DNA from: Cognatundibacterium griseum
GTDB lineage: Bacteria > Pseudomonadota > Gammaproteobacteria > Burkholderiales > Burkholderiaceae_D
Direction of reading: 5' to 3'
NCBI RefSeq assembly: GCF_014284195.1
Contig: NZ_JACOGC010000004.1
Location: 248,001-312,000, forward strand
Length of the DNA: 64,000 bases
The translations under genes and the position numbers were made by a program. Below the pieces are notes generated by a model. It was not told the origin of the DNA, did no database searches, and worked only from the letters and a program-made list of their open reading frames with translations. Shown here one piece after another: positions 1 through 9,094 of the stretch. How positions within the stretch are numbered: the stretch's first letter is position 1; every line of letters begins with the position of its first letter.

Positions 1-112
1 ATTCAGCAGCCAGTGTCGCGCCAACGTTCACACCGATTTGACCAGCGTTTGCAGCCAACGCCGACAAACCCAGCGTAGCAGCAACAGCAACACGCATCAT
101 AGAATGTTTCAT
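1..112 (-). CDS. Secreted protein of unknown family, N-terminal fragment
   Basis: Only the first 37 codons lie in the window; the gene runs off the left edge. The start MKHSMMRVAVAATLGLSALA followed by ANA looks like a Sec signal peptide with cleavage after about residue 23. What follows (GQIGVNVGATLAAE) is too short to assign. An AAGGAAAT ribosome binding site lies 6–7 bases before the ATG, and a good sigma-70 promoter lies at 181–208. An outer-membrane or periplasmic protein is likely, but the family is unknown. Confidence 0.6.
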   Translation of the reverse strand, partial: MKHSMMRVAVAATLGLSALAANAGQIGVNVGATLAAE

Positions 113-180
113 ATTTTTATTTCCTTGTATACAAAAGTTAATTTGCAATTGCAATTGCGTCTTTCTTTAAAGACCGACGT

Positions 181-208
181 AGCATATCAAAAAATATTGT
201 TATGTCAA
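181..208 (-). promoter_or_regulatory. Sigma-70 promoter for the left-edge secreted protein
   Basis: Read on the minus strand, TTGACA (203–208) is followed after 16 bases by TATGCT (181–186), in an AT-rich stretch about 70 bases ahead of the start codon at 112. The -35 is a perfect match and the -10 a fair one. It lies in the 250-base gap between the end of gspD and the secreted-protein gene, where I see no other gene. Confidence 0.5.
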
Positions 209-362
209 AGTAATTCATTATGACGGAACGATGACAAACAGGTTCTCACTAAGAATTACCCCCTTTGGCGATGGCGTACTGCTGCCTTCAAAGCGGAATT
301 TAACTCAGTTTCCAGATAAAAATCAATGTATACCTGTGTGTCTGCGTCAAACATTTCACAAA

Positions 363-2750
363 TTATTGTTTCACCCCTTTCTGTAAAGCACGTATTTGCT
401 CAATAATCTTCGGATCGGTCACAATATTGACCTGTTTTTGTTCGGTTACCGGCGGTTTTTCTGAAGTTGTTTTTATCGCAATATAAGATTCATTTTCGGA
501 TACTTGTTTTTGCTGATCCACCTCGTCAATAGCAGAAGAGTAATCCTTCTGTTTTTCGCCGGTTTGTGTCTCTTTTTTGCCACTCAGCTTGCTGACCGAT
601 GCTTTTTTAGCTGGCAATACAACCTGATTCACCGGGGCAGCCGCTGCCCAGCTGCCTAACTGACTGCGGAAAGCCTGGGTGACTGACTGGGCGGTCTGGT
701 CGTCATCCACAATATAAGGGGTGATCAGGACGATCAGCTCGGTCTTGTCATTGGTATCGGTCTGGGAGCGAAATAATGAGCCGAGGATGGGAATATCTTT
801 TGCCAGCGGCACGCCCGTGTTATTGCGCTGATTGTTACCGGAAATCAACCCGGCCAGCATGACGGTGGCGCCATCCTGAATCGAGAGCTTGGTTTCAATC
901 TTGCGGTTGCTGAAAGTGGGGGAGCTGCTGACGCCGGTATCGGTCACACCGGCAGAGCTGACCTCCTGAGAGACATCGACATCGATCCTGCCGCCGGCAT
1001 GAATCACGGGCTTTACCTTCAGGATGATGCCGGTATCTTTATACTGAATGGTCTGGGTGATGCCGCTGGCGCCCGGCGTAATCGACGCGGTGGTCTGCTG
1101 ACTGGTCAGGATCGGTACCTGTTGTCCGACGGAGATCGTGGCGCTTTCGCCATTGCGCGCCATGATGCGCGGACTGGACAGGATCTGGGCCCGCTTGTTG
1201 CCTGCCAGCGCATTAATGGCGGCCTTGATATTGCCATTGACGAGACTGAAGGTCATACCGCCGGATTTGAGTCCCAGATTGCCGAGCGTGCCGCCGACGA
1301 CATTCGAGGTCGTGCTGCCATTGTTCAGCGCCCATTCGACGCCGAGATTCATGCTGTCGGTCAGAGCGACTTCTGCGACCGTCATTTCGATCAGCGCCGA
1401 ACGCGCAGGCTTGTCGAGTTCGCGCAGCAGGCCTATCCATTGCGAATACTGGTCTGCGGTTCCCTGAATGATCAGGGTATTGGTTGCCTTGTGCACCACC
1501 ACACGCGCATTTTTCGCTGTGCTGGCAGTGGTATTACCCACTGCCGCCGTGGCCGGTGCGGTGCCGCCGATCAGGTCACTGACGGTTTTGGCGAGGTCTT
1601 CTGCATCGAGATTCAGTACGGCATAGGTGAAATAACCGTTATTACCGCGTGCCTTGGTCGGCTGGTCGAGGTCGTTTACCCATTCTGTCACGTGCTTCAG
1701 GATGCTGTCATCGCCGGCAAAAACAATCAGGCTGTTATTGGCAGAAATCGGCAGCAGCATGATCGGCATGCTGACAGCGCCCGGCCCCATGCCAACCTGT
1801 GAAGTGTAGCCTTCGGCGGCAAGAATTTCGGTGAGTTTTTTCGCCAGATCATCGACCGTCCAGTACACCGGATTGACACGCTGGCTGGTGCGGCCGCGCA
1901 TGGTCGGCTGATCCAGTATGCGCACCACTTCCAGCGCTGCGCGGACATCTTCTGTTTCACCGGAGATCATCAGGGCGTTGTATTGCGCGCTTTCGGTCAG
2001 TTGCAGGCGGTTGGCAAACATCTGGGACAGCCACTGCCGCATTTCAGATGAACGCAAAGCATTCATTTCCACATACTGATAAATAGGGCGCAATGCGATC
2101 GGCACCTCGGGCAAGGCGCGGCCACGGCGGATTTCCGGTGAATAACCCAGCTGGGCATTGTCAGGCACGATACGGTAAAAACCACCGACATCATTCACGG
2201 TAACGCCATAGCTTTTCAGCAGCATCTGCGCTGCACGCAATACTTCGGAAGGTGTCTGTGGTCTGGAGGTGCGCAGGGTCACGAGGTCTTTGCGCTCCAG
2301 CACACGCGGATCAACGCTGAAGTTCGCTTTCAGGACCACGCCATACACGGTGTTAATGAATGCAGGCAGGGCAATCTGGTCAAACACCAGCGAAATATCG
2401 GCTTTTTCATTGGCGGGCAATTCTTGCGGCTTGCTGACGCTGGCAGTGGCCGCCGCTGGCGGACGCGGCGTTTTTCTGACCGTCATGCGGGGTTCGTCGC
2501 TGGTTGCGGTCTCGGTGGCGGCACTGCCGGCAGTGCCTGCGGCAGTATCATCGCTGGCGGTGGTCAGCTGCAGGGTGGTCGGCAAGGGACCCGGCTTGTT
2601 CAGATTCAGCAGCGGATCATATTGCGCGCAGCCGGACAACAGCAGAGCGATCATCAGCGGCAACGTCTGCAGGGCAAAAGGCGGCTTGCGGGCATTCAGT
2701 GTGTGCATAGGAGAATGGATGTTTCCTGAGTTTTTTTGCATAGCATTCAT
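363..2750 (-). CDS. gspD: Type II secretion outer-membrane secretin GspD
   Basis: The 795-residue secretin forms the outer-membrane channel of the type II secretion system. The N-terminus carries a lipobox, LLLSGC with Cys41, so the protein is probably a lipoprotein that can reach the outer membrane without a separate pilotin. An N0-like domain (about 118–200) and N1–N3 repeats follow, then the conserved secretin core from about 450 to 690, including VPLAKDIPILGSLFRS and ELIVLITPYIV. The Lys/Gln-rich tail of about 90 residues is variable. It is the last gene of the operon, starting one base after the GspN/C-like gene. No clear ribosome binding site precedes the ATG, so translational coupling is likely; Met15 is an alternative start that keeps the signal sequence. 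Family certain; secreted substrates unknown. Confidence 0.95.
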   Translation of the reverse strand: MNAMQKNSGNIHSPMHTLNARKPPFALQTLPLMIALLLSGCAQYDPLLNLNKPGPLPTTLQLTTASDDTAAGTAGSAATETATSDEPRMTVRKTPRPPAAATASVSKPQELPANEKADISLVFDQIALPAFINTVYGVVLKANFSVDPRVLERKDLVTLRTSRPQTPSEVLRAAQMLLKSYGVTVNDVGGFYRIVPDNAQLGYSPEIRRGRALPEVPIALRPIYQYVEMNALRSSEMRQWLSQMFANRLQLTESAQYNALMISGETEDVRAALEVVRILDQPTMRGRTSQRVNPVYWTVDDLAKKLTEILAAEGYTSQVGMGPGAVSMPIMLLPISANNSLIVFAGDDSILKHVTEWVNDLDQPTKARGNNGYFTYAVLNLDAEDLAKTVSDLIGGTAPATAAVGNTTASTAKNARVVVHKATNTLIIQGTADQYSQWIGLLRELDKPARSALIEMTVAEVALTDSMNLGVEWALNNGSTTSNVVGGTLGNLGLKSGGMTFSLVNGNIKAAINALAGNKRAQILSSPRIMARNGESATISVGQQVPILTSQQTTASITPGASGITQTIQYKDTGIILKVKPVIHAGGRIDVDVSQEVSSAGVTDTGVSSSPTFSNRKIETKLSIQDGATVMLAGLISGNNQRNNTGVPLAKDIPILGSLFRSQTDTNDKTELIVLITPYIVDDDQTAQSVTQAFRSQLGSWAAAAPVNQVVLPAKKASVSKLSGKKETQTGEKQKDYSSAIDEVDQQKQVSENESYIAIKTTSEKPPVTEQKQVNIVTDPKIIEQIRALQKGVKQ

Positions 2751-2751
2751 A

Positions 2752-3204
2752 TTAGTTACGCCCGACTGCGAGCATGGCCTTTTTGCCGTTGACAGAAATA
2801 ACGACCCAGTTCTGTTCTATCCGCATCACCGGAAAACCGCCGGGCAACTTATCCCCGACGCTGAGTGTCTGCAGGTTGGCGGGATTATCTTTAAAACTGA
2901 TCACCAACTGATTGCTGCCGCCTGTCTTCACCACCGCCACGATGCGCCAGTCTGGCGGCGTCAGCGGTTTATCTTCGGTCAGCCGGAGTTCTGCGGCTGG
3001 TTCCTTCCATAAAGTCCGGCTGCTGAGCTGCTCCACTTTCATTTTGGGATCAGCTTGATAGACTGCCGGAATTTCCCATTCAGAAGCACCGCTGGCTGCG
3101 AGCTTTACGACGGGCAAAGGCGGCATGACAATTGCCATGATGCCGATTCCGGATATTGCCAGCAGGCTGGTGACCATGACGGTCAGGCGGATCCGGGGCC
3201 ACAT
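2752..3204 (-). CDS. Type II secretion inner-membrane connector, GspN/GspC-like
   Basis: This 150-residue bitopic protein has one membrane segment at about 8–28 and a periplasmic part ending in a compact HR/PilP-like domain (about 87–149, with LVISFKDNPANLQTLSVGDK). In GspC and XpsN this region contacts the secretin. Its place between gspM and gspD matches xpsN in the Xanthomonas order E-F-G-H-I-J-K-L-M-N-D. It is much shorter than GspC, which is usually near 270–300 residues, and has no PDZ domain. It probably links the inner-membrane platform to GspD. The start overlaps the gspM stop by one base. The role follows from context and the HR-like domain, not from strong sequence identity. Confidence 0.75.
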   Translation of the reverse strand: MWPRIRLTVMVTSLLAISGIGIMAIVMPPLPVVKLAASGASEWEIPAVYQADPKMKVEQLSSRTLWKEPAAELRLTEDKPLTPPDWRIVAVVKTGGSNQLVISFKDNPANLQTLSVGDKLPGGFPVMRIEQNWVVISVNGKKAMLAVGRN

Positions 3205-3875
3205 CAGGATTGTCCTTTCGCAGGTGATGCCGCATTGGCGCTGTCTGTGGTGCTGTCTGCGGCACCGGCTGCGCCCTGAGCGCCGGGCTGTCCGGACAAA
3301 TGGGTTAATGCTTTCAGATTCATTTCAGCCCGCCCTGTGGTGCCGATCCAGTTATACGTCAGGCTGTCCACGACCATCGTTTGCTTGTTGGTGTCGATGA
3401 TCTGCAACAGGCGGTACAGCGTGCGTGGCAGTGCCTCGAAACGCAGCTTGGCGCGCATGATGCTGACACCCGGCACCGCACCGGCTTCGTCCTCTTTTGT
3501 CTTCGTCGCGCCGTCTGCAAAGGCCTCTGACAACGCCACGGTTGCATTGACTGCTTTTTCCTGCAACAACAGGTTTTGCAGATAATCATTCCACTTGGAC
3601 TGGATCAGGCCGTGATTGCTGTCGGTCCAGTCTTTGTCGCGTAATTCGCTCAGCACTTTACCAGCTTCCTTGCTGCGTGCCAGCCACGACGTATCGGTTG
3701 CCTGCTGCCGCGCCTGCGCCAGCTGCACGCTGAGACGGCGGTATTCCTTCTGTTTTTTGACTACCCGTTCGGATTGATCCAGGGTCAGGTAAGTTCCCAG
3801 CGTTGCCACAATCAGTGCCAGGCCGACACGCAGCCGGACGTTGTTGCTGAGTTGTGAACGGAGACTGTCAGCCAT
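3204..3875 (-). CDS. gspM: Type II secretion inner-membrane protein GspM
   Basis: The 223-residue protein has a short cytoplasmic N-terminus, one membrane helix at about 15–32, and a periplasmic helical region followed by a ferredoxin-like fold (about 95–195). This matches GspM, which pairs with GspL in the assembly platform that connects the ATPase to the pseudopilus. The C-terminus is Ala/Ser/Gly-rich and probably disordered. A strong AGGAGG site precedes the ATG. It sits one base after gspL. Identity is low, as is normal for GspM, so the call leans on position and topology. Confidence 0.85.
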   Translation of the reverse strand: MADSLRSQLSNNVRLRVGLALIVATLGTYLTLDQSERVVKKQKEYRRLSVQLAQARQQATDTSWLARSKEAGKVLSELRDKDWTDSNHGLIQSKWNDYLQNLLLQEKAVNATVALSEAFADGATKTKEDEAGAVPGVSIMRAKLRFEALPRTLYRLLQIIDTNKQTMVVDSLTYNWIGTTGRAEMNLKALTHLSGQPGAQGAAGAADSTTDSANAASPAKGQS

Positions 3876-3876
3876 T

Positions 3877-5004
3877 TTATTCTTTTCCTCCTGCCGGATT
3901 GTCTGTCGTCATGGTCACACCTTTGCGCGGCAGCACCGTCATGCGGAATGACAGCGCTTTCGTGTCGCGTGCCAGCAGGTTCTGCACTTCAGCAAAATAG
4001 CCGCTGGCGATGAGGTTTTTGGTAATGTCGGCGCGGGACGGCGTTTCCAGCCCGCCGGCAATCACGATGCGCAGTTTGTTTTCCTGAAACTCCCATTCGC
4101 GGATGGTGGAATCGGACGGCAGGGCTTCTGCGACTGCGGTCATCAGGTCAAGCTGGCCCGGATAGGGGTCAAGACGCTGGCGCGCCGCAATTTCATCCAC
4201 GGCATGCAATGCGGTTTCTCTGGCCTGCACCAGGCTGTTCGCCTGCCCGGTCAGCTGTGCCATGTCGGTGCGGATCTGGTTCAGGCCACGATTGAGTTGC
4301 TGCTCGCGCAGGCTGTACCAGCCATAAGGCAACACCAGGCACAAAAACAGCAAGGCATAAAACCACTGCTCCAGCCGGTGATAGGATTGCGACAAACCGG
4401 CACTGGTGATGACGGGCAGCCACGGCTGTATGCTGACAACGGGTTGCTGCACTGCCGGCAATTGCGCAGAGACAGGCAGCGGGCTGCCGGCTTCACGGCA
4501 AAATCCGATGTAATCCTGCAGCTCCGGCGTTTGCGGCCACCAGCGGCTGCCGTGCAATTCGCCCTGTTTCCAGTATTGGGCTTCGACGCCGTCCAGACAG
4601 GCAAGCAGGCGCATGCCATCGGTATGCGGCGCTTGCAGCACGGTCTCCGGAATGGCCTCGGCGTTTTGCCATGCTGCGGGTAATTCTGCACGGCGCGCGC
4701 TCAGCCAGGCGGCATCCCAGCACCAGACCAGCGCTGCATCGGATTCCAGCACAATCGCAAATTCCGGCTGCGCAAAAGGCGACCATTGCCGCAGCTGCAA
4801 TTGCAGCGCCTGCAGCCTGCGTTTGACCGGAATATTTTTCAGGTCAAAGCGGGAAAAACGGCAAAATCCGCGGGCGATCACCAGTTGCGCCGGCAGCAGC
4901 GCGGCACCGGGCTTACTGAGGGGCGCCCTGGAGGATAAAAGGAGCCGTCGCGGCGCTGGCAGGCGTTGCCGTAAGGTCGAAAGGAATTGACGGAATGGCG
5001 TCAT
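3877..5004 (-). CDS. gspL: Type II secretion inner-membrane protein GspL
   Basis: The 375-residue protein has an actin-like cytoplasmic domain (about 40–175), a single membrane helix at 213–231 and a periplasmic ferredoxin-like domain. GspL recruits the ATPase GspE to the membrane. The ATG chosen overlaps gspK by 92 bases, which is long. A GTG at codon 42 (position 4881) would remove the overlap but has no visible ribosome binding site; the ATG at 5004 has no good one either. The first 40 residues are Arg/Leu/Pro-rich and do not look like a GspL N-terminus, so the true start may be downstream. The gene order K–L–M supports the identity. Confidence 0.85.
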   Translation of the reverse strand: MTPFRQFLSTLRQRLPAPRRLLLSSRAPLSKPGAALLPAQLVIARGFCRFSRFDLKNIPVKRRLQALQLQLRQWSPFAQPEFAIVLESDAALVWCWDAAWLSARRAELPAAWQNAEAIPETVLQAPHTDGMRLLACLDGVEAQYWKQGELHGSRWWPQTPELQDYIGFCREAGSPLPVSAQLPAVQQPVVSIQPWLPVITSAGLSQSYHRLEQWFYALLFLCLVLPYGWYSLREQQLNRGLNQIRTDMAQLTGQANSLVQARETALHAVDEIAARQRLDPYPGQLDLMTAVAEALPSDSTIREWEFQENKLRIVIAGGLETPSRADITKNLIASGYFAEVQNLLARDTKALSFRMTVLPRKGVTMTTDNPAGGKE

Positions 5005-5932
5005 TATTTTTTTGTATTATTCGTTGAGGAATACGGTAGTAGTAGTCGATACGCCAGGGTGCCTCGGGAGCGATCGGAGTAAGCGCCACATTATATCTGA
5101 TAGATGTCTGCTGACTGTCTGAGCCCAGACTGACCCGGATCGTATCTGCCGGGAAAGCAATCACTTTAAAATACAGCTGTTGCACGTCAATGCCAAGCAG
5201 ATTTGCCAGTTGCCCTTCATTCAGAATCGGTTCGATATTTCTGTATTGCAAAATTTTCGGTACGGCTTCTGCGGTAATGCCCGGCAAAGTCATCAAAACC
5301 GCCGGTATGGCGGTATTCGGATTCACGGCGATGACCCTGGCAGTGGTCACCCAGTCCGTGATCGGCTCGCTGCCCGACCAGAGGCTGTCCTGTTCTTTCC
5401 AGCCGTAAACCTGACGCAGCTGATCTGGCGTCACCAGCAGTTGCCCGGTCGGGGCGGGCAGGCCGTGCGTTTTGTAATCTTCTTTCTGGACGCCATTCAG
5501 ACGGTGCATATTCGGCGTCGGGTCCATGTAATCCATCAGGGTATCAAACAGCCGGTCATGCTCGGCTTCCGGGACACCTTTGCGGCTCAGCAGGACACCC
5601 AGCGTATCCCGGCTGGCGCCATTGATGGCATACAAACCGCGGGTATCCTGAAACCGGGCGATGCAATCGCCTTCCATGCGGTAAGGCTGATTATTGAGCT
5701 TGATATGCGTCGCCGGGTCGCCCAGACCATACATGCTGAATCCCTGGGTCGCCAGCAGATAGGCGATTTCCGCCTTACTGTCGCTGCAGGCAATCTGTGT
5801 CTGGATGTGGGCGTCATATTGCTTTGCCAGTTCGATCGAGGCGGCAATCCGCTGGGCGAAATACGTGGCGGCAATCGTAATGCCGGCCAGTATCCAAAGC
5901 GTTGCCACCAAAATGAATCCCCGCGACTTCAC
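4913..5932 (-). CDS. gspK: Type II secretion minor pseudopilin GspK
   Basis: The 339-residue protein is the large minor pseudopilin that caps the pseudopilus tip together with GspI and GspJ. It starts at GTG in a GTGA overlap with the gspJ stop. The prepilin signal is short: MKSRG then FILVATLWILAGITIAATYF, with cleavage expected after Gly5. As in other GspK proteins, the glutamate at mature position 5 is missing (Ala here). The large alpha-helical insertion typical of GspK fills about 95–230 (for example MDYMDPTPNMHRLNGVQKED). The processing peptidase GspO/PilD is not in this window. Confidence 0.92.
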   Translation of the reverse strand: MKSRGFILVATLWILAGITIAATYFAQRIAASIELAKQYDAHIQTQIACSDSKAEIAYLLATQGFSMYGLGDPATHIKLNNQPYRMEGDCIARFQDTRGLYAINGASRDTLGVLLSRKGVPEAEHDRLFDTLMDYMDPTPNMHRLNGVQKEDYKTHGLPAPTGQLLVTPDQLRQVYGWKEQDSLWSGSEPITDWVTTARVIAVNPNTAIPAVLMTLPGITAEAVPKILQYRNIEPILNEGQLANLLGIDVQQLYFKVIAFPADTIRVSLGSDSQQTSIRYNVALTPIAPEAPWRIDYYYRIPQRIIQKNNDAIPSIPFDLTATPASAATAPFILQGAPQ

Positions 5933-6549
5933 CGCATCACCTCGTTAAATTTCTTCCGGATATCCGGCAAGGGATTGACTGGCCCGGCCGGTTTGAACGC
6001 CAGCATCCAGGGCTGGCCGTCGCGCTCGGTCTCGATACGGATACTTTCGGGTATCTGGCGGCTGCGGTCGAATTCCGGCGGCCAGCTTTCATGCTCCTGC
6101 TGCTTGATGTCGAGATAGACAAACCGGCCGCGCCGCCCTTCCCAGCTCAGCAAACGCAAGGGTTTCTCCTGATACTGCGCATCACTGTACTCCAGCACCA
6201 TGCGTTTTTCAGCCGCATCAAACCGCAGGCGCAATTGAAATGCGGTCGGCACGCCAAACTGGCCGGTAAAGACAGAGGTGCTGATGGCGCTGATCTGCAA
6301 TGGCTGACCTTTGAATTGCTGTTTGCCGTCTTCATCGTCCGGCTGCAGGCCTTCGAGCAGCTGAGTCAGCCACGACTGCGCCATCGCCTGATTGCTGTTA
6401 CGGTCCAGCTCGGTGCCGAAACGCTGGTGCAGGCTCATGGTGTGTTGCAATGCCTGCAGCAGGATCATGACGATCATGCCGGACATGGCAATCACGACCA
6501 GCATTTCAAGAATCGTGAATCCTTTGGAAGATTTGTCAGAAGATGCCAT
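5929..6549 (-). CDS. gspJ: Type II secretion minor pseudopilin GspJ
   Basis: This is a 206-residue pseudopilin with class III signal MASSDKSSKG then FTILEMLVVIAMSGMIVM; Glu5 of the mature form is present. The beta-rich C-terminal domain ends with SIRIETERDGQPWMLAFK. The ATG at 6549 is preferred over an in-frame GTG three codons earlier because it gives the usual leader length. It overlaps gspI by 14 bases and gspK by 4. It is expected in the pseudopilus tip complex with GspI and GspK. Confidence 0.93.
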   Translation of the reverse strand: MASSDKSSKGFTILEMLVVIAMSGMIVMILLQALQHTMSLHQRFGTELDRNSNQAMAQSWLTQLLEGLQPDDEDGKQQFKGQPLQISAISTSVFTGQFGVPTAFQLRLRFDAAEKRMVLEYSDAQYQEKPLRLLSWEGRRGRFVYLDIKQQEHESWPPEFDRSRQIPESIRIETERDGQPWMLAFKPAGPVNPLPDIRKKFNEVMR

Positions 6550-6979
6550 TGAGCGCACGCACTTTCTTAAAACCTGCCAGTTTCAGATGCAGGGTAAACC
6601 AGGCCGGGTCTTCCACCGTCCGTCCGGTCACCTCCACCTCATACAAACCGACCTGATACAGGCCGATGCCGGACGGATAGGCACGGTTATCCGCCACCGG
6701 ACCGGAGACTCTGGATTTCCATTCGATACGGTAAGCACCGAATTCCGCCTTGCCATCCGGATTCTGCATGGGATTGACTGCCTGCATATAGCCGATCACG
6801 TTGGCAATCGCATCGTTACGCGCATTGACGGTCTGCACTTTCCCCAATGAGATGATGCTGGTGTTAATCCAGGCAAACAGGGTCATGCCGATGGTGCCGA
6901 TGAGCGCAAATGCAACGATCGCTTCGAGCAGGGTAAAGCCGCGCTGACGACGGCCGGAATTCCGGTATTTATTGCGCAT
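6536..6979 (-). CDS. gspI: Type II secretion minor pseudopilin GspI
   Basis: This 147-residue pseudopilin carries the leader ...RRQRG then FTLLEAIVAFALIG, with the conserved Glu5 after cleavage. The short C-terminal domain has VGLYEVEVTG and WFTLHLK strands typical of GspI. The start ATG lies inside the end of gspH (11-base overlap); an in-frame GTG lies one codon upstream. Together with GspJ and GspK it is expected to start assembly of the pseudopilus. Confidence 0.92.
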   Translation of the reverse strand: MRNKYRNSGRRQRGFTLLEAIVAFALIGTIGMTLFAWINTSIISLGKVQTVNARNDAIANVIGYMQAVNPMQNPDGKAEFGAYRIEWKSRVSGPVADNRAYPSGIGLYQVGLYEVEVTGRTVEDPAWFTLHLKLAGFKKVRALNGIF

Positions 6980-7400
6980 CACTGACCCCGCATCGTGGCG
7001 CAGACAGGCGTATCACTTCCGGCGGATGTTCAGGCGTCCGGAGCTCCATCACGCCGCCATCACAATAGCCGTTAAACTGGTAGTGCAGCGGCACCGGTAT
7101 GCGTACCGACCATCCCGGGGGTAAATCGAGCGCAGGCTTGTCGTCTTTCAGCGCATCGGCCAGGTTATCCGTTTTCAGCACAGAGTCCTGTGCCAGCAGG
7201 TAATGGCGGTAACTGAGCGCATTGATCTGCGCCAGCACACCGGACCGTTCGCTGTGATAGCGCAGGCTGTCAATCAGCTTGCCCAGCGCCGGCATCGCCA
7301 GCGAACCCAGCAGGCCTAACATCGCCAGGACAATCAATAACTCCAGCAAGGTGAAACCGTACTGCCCGGAATGCTTTTTTTTACGGCTGCTTGTTGGCAT
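6969..7400 (-). CDS. gspH: Type II secretion minor pseudopilin GspH
   Basis: The product is a 143-residue pseudopilin. The open frame extends 62 codons further upstream but only inside gspG; the ATG at 7400 gives a normal leader MPTSSRKKKHSGQYG followed by FTLLELLIVLAMLGLLGSLA. The C-terminal domain contains LPPGWSVRIPVPLHYQFNGY and ends with VIRLSAPRCG. It overlaps gspG by 20 bases. GspH joins the pseudopilus shaft to the tip complex. Identification rests on the leader and the position between G and I. Confidence 0.88.
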   Translation of the reverse strand: MPTSSRKKKHSGQYGFTLLELLIVLAMLGLLGSLAMPALGKLIDSLRYHSERSGVLAQINALSYRHYLLAQDSVLKTDNLADALKDDKPALDLPPGWSVRIPVPLHYQFNGYCDGGVMELRTPEHPPEVIRLSAPRCGVSDAQ

Positions 7401-7839
7401 GATCGCCAGCAGGAACGATGCCGATGGCACCTTCGCCATTCTGATTACCATCCGGACCCAGCGAGTACAGGGCAAACGGCTTGCCTGCCGGTCCCGGTAC
7501 GGCATAGACGTAAGGAGCGCCCCACGGATCGGCCGGCAGCTCTTCATCCAGATACGGGCCTTTCCATTTGTTTTTGATTTTTTCATCCGCAGGCGGCGTA
7601 TTCAGGATTGCCAGACCTTCTGACTGCGTCGGGAAACGGCCAATGTCGAGCCGCATGGTTTCTAACGCACCCTTGAGCATCTTGACCTGGGTTTGCGCAG
7701 TCTGGACTTTGGATGAGTCGAGCTTGCCAAACAGCTTAGGGCCGACCAGACTTGCCAGCAAGCCGATAATCACCAGCGTAACCAGCATTTCGATCAGCGT
7801 AAAGCCGGCCTGACGGAGTAATTGAGGTGTGTTTTTCAT
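7381..7839 (-). CDS. gspG: Type II secretion major pseudopilin GspG
   Basis: This 152-residue major pseudopilin forms the piston-like pseudopilus fibre. The leader MKNTPQLLRQAG precedes FTLIEMLVTLVIIGLLASLV, and the GspG signature is present in full: MRLDIGRFPTQSEGL, WKGPYLDEELPADPWG and FALYSLGPDG, where the aspartates bind calcium in characterised homologues. Its length and motifs match the family closely. It lies 52 bases downstream of gspF, the widest gap inside the core operon. Confidence 0.97.
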   Translation of the reverse strand: MKNTPQLLRQAGFTLIEMLVTLVIIGLLASLVGPKLFGKLDSSKVQTAQTQVKMLKGALETMRLDIGRFPTQSEGLAILNTPPADEKIKNKWKGPYLDEELPADPWGAPYVYAVPGPAGKPFALYSLGPDGNQNGEGAIGIVPAGDHANKQP

Positions 7840-7891
7840 TTCGGTTCCGGATTTCTGAAAGTACGTGATTCCATTATTTAATGCATTGCAC

Positions 7892-9094
7892 CTAGACTGC
7901 GATATCGCTCAGGCTGGTGATCGCCATCATGATAGCAGCCATGATCAGACCGATGACGGAACCAATCAGCAAAATCGTGATGGGTTCGAGCATGATCAGG
8001 AATTTTTTCATCCTCTCCTGCCCTGCATTGGTGTGCAGCACGGACAGGGTTTTCAGGGTTGTGGGCAATTCGCCGGTGCGCTCTCCCACTCTGACCAGAT
8101 TCAGGCCCATCGGGTTCAGTGTGCGGTGCACGCCCAGCGACTCGGCCAGCGAGGTGCCGCCCTTGAGGTCGCGTACTGCCAGCGCCAGCTGCTGTTTCAA
8201 CAGGCTGATCTGCACGCCACCCTGCGCCAGTTCCATCGCCTTCACGATGGGCACGCGGTTTTCCAGCAGGGTGGACAGCATGCCGGCCCAGCGGCCGATT
8301 TCCGTTTCGATCAGCCATGCGCCAATCAGGGGCATGTGCGCCAGCGCATCCCAGAATTTCTGCCTGACCTGAGGGCGGGAAAATATCCCTGCCAGGAAAA
8401 ACACTGCCAATCCGGCGCCGACGCCCAGAATCAGCAGATGTTCCTTCACAAACATGCCGGTCTGCAGCACCCAGACGGAGATATCGGGCAGCTTGCCTTT
8501 GTTGTTTTTCAGCAGTCCGGCAAATTTCGGAACCACGACGATAAAAATCAGCAGGGTCGCGAGCACTCCGGAGACCGCCAGCACCGCCGGATAGGTCAGC
8601 GCATTGCGCATATCCTGACGGACTTTGTCTTCGTACTCCATCTGATTCGCCGCATGGTGCAGGGAATGGGCGAGTTTGCCGGTCATTTCACCAGCGGCAA
8701 CCAGCTGCATCAGATAGTCAGGAAAATCAATGCCGCAGCTGCCCAGGGCGTCTGTCAGCTTGCCGCCGCCACGCAGGGTCTGGGCAATCTGCTGAGCAGC
8801 CTTGCCGACAGGCGTGGCGCCGGACGCTTCGCTCATGGACTGGATGGCTTCCACCAACGACACGCCCGCCGCCAGCAACGTTGCCAGTTCCCGCACCATC
8901 AGCATTTTGTCCTGCGCACTGACAGTCCGTCTGCTGACCGGCTGGCTGCCGGACTGCAAGCTGATCTGACGCAGTGAGACAGGCGTCAGTCCCTGCTGCC
9001 GCAGCAGGCGTATCGCATCTGCCTCATTGCCCGCTTCGATCTGACCTTTCACTATACGCCCATCTGCGGTACTGGCTTCGTATTGATATGCCAT
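7892..9094 (-). CDS. gspF: Type II secretion inner-membrane platform protein GspF
   Basis: The 400-residue polytopic protein has two T2SSF domains (about 70–193 and 270–395) and membrane segments near 168–193, 218–238 and 366–392. GspF contacts the ATPase and the pseudopilins at the inner membrane. The opening MAYQYEASTADGRIVKGQIE is typical of the family. The ATG overlaps the gspE stop by one base (TGATG), which implies coupled translation. Confidence 0.96.
   Translation of the reverse strand: MAYQYEASTADGRIVKGQIEAGNEADAIRLLRQQGLTPVSLRQISLQSGSQPVSRRTVSAQDKMLMVRELATLLAAGVSLVEAIQSMSEASGATPVGKAAQQIAQTLRGGGKLTDALGSCGIDFPDYLMQLVAAGEMTGKLAHSLHHAANQMEYEDKVRQDMRNALTYPAVLAVSGVLATLLIFIVVVPKFAGLLKNNKGKLPDISVWVLQTGMFVKEHLLILGVGAGLAVFFLAGIFSRPQVRQKFWDALAHMPLIGAWLIETEIGRWAGMLSTLLENRVPIVKAMELAQGGVQISLLKQQLALAVRDLKGGTSLAESLGVHRTLNPMGLNLVRVGERTGELPTTLKTLSVLHTNAGQERMKKFLIMLEPITILLIGSVIGLIMAAIMMAITSLSDIAV

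Noticed and set aside
7865-8977. 370-codon plus-strand frame over gspF
   Set aside because: His/Gln-rich antisense shadow of gspF; no ribosome binding site or family resemblance.
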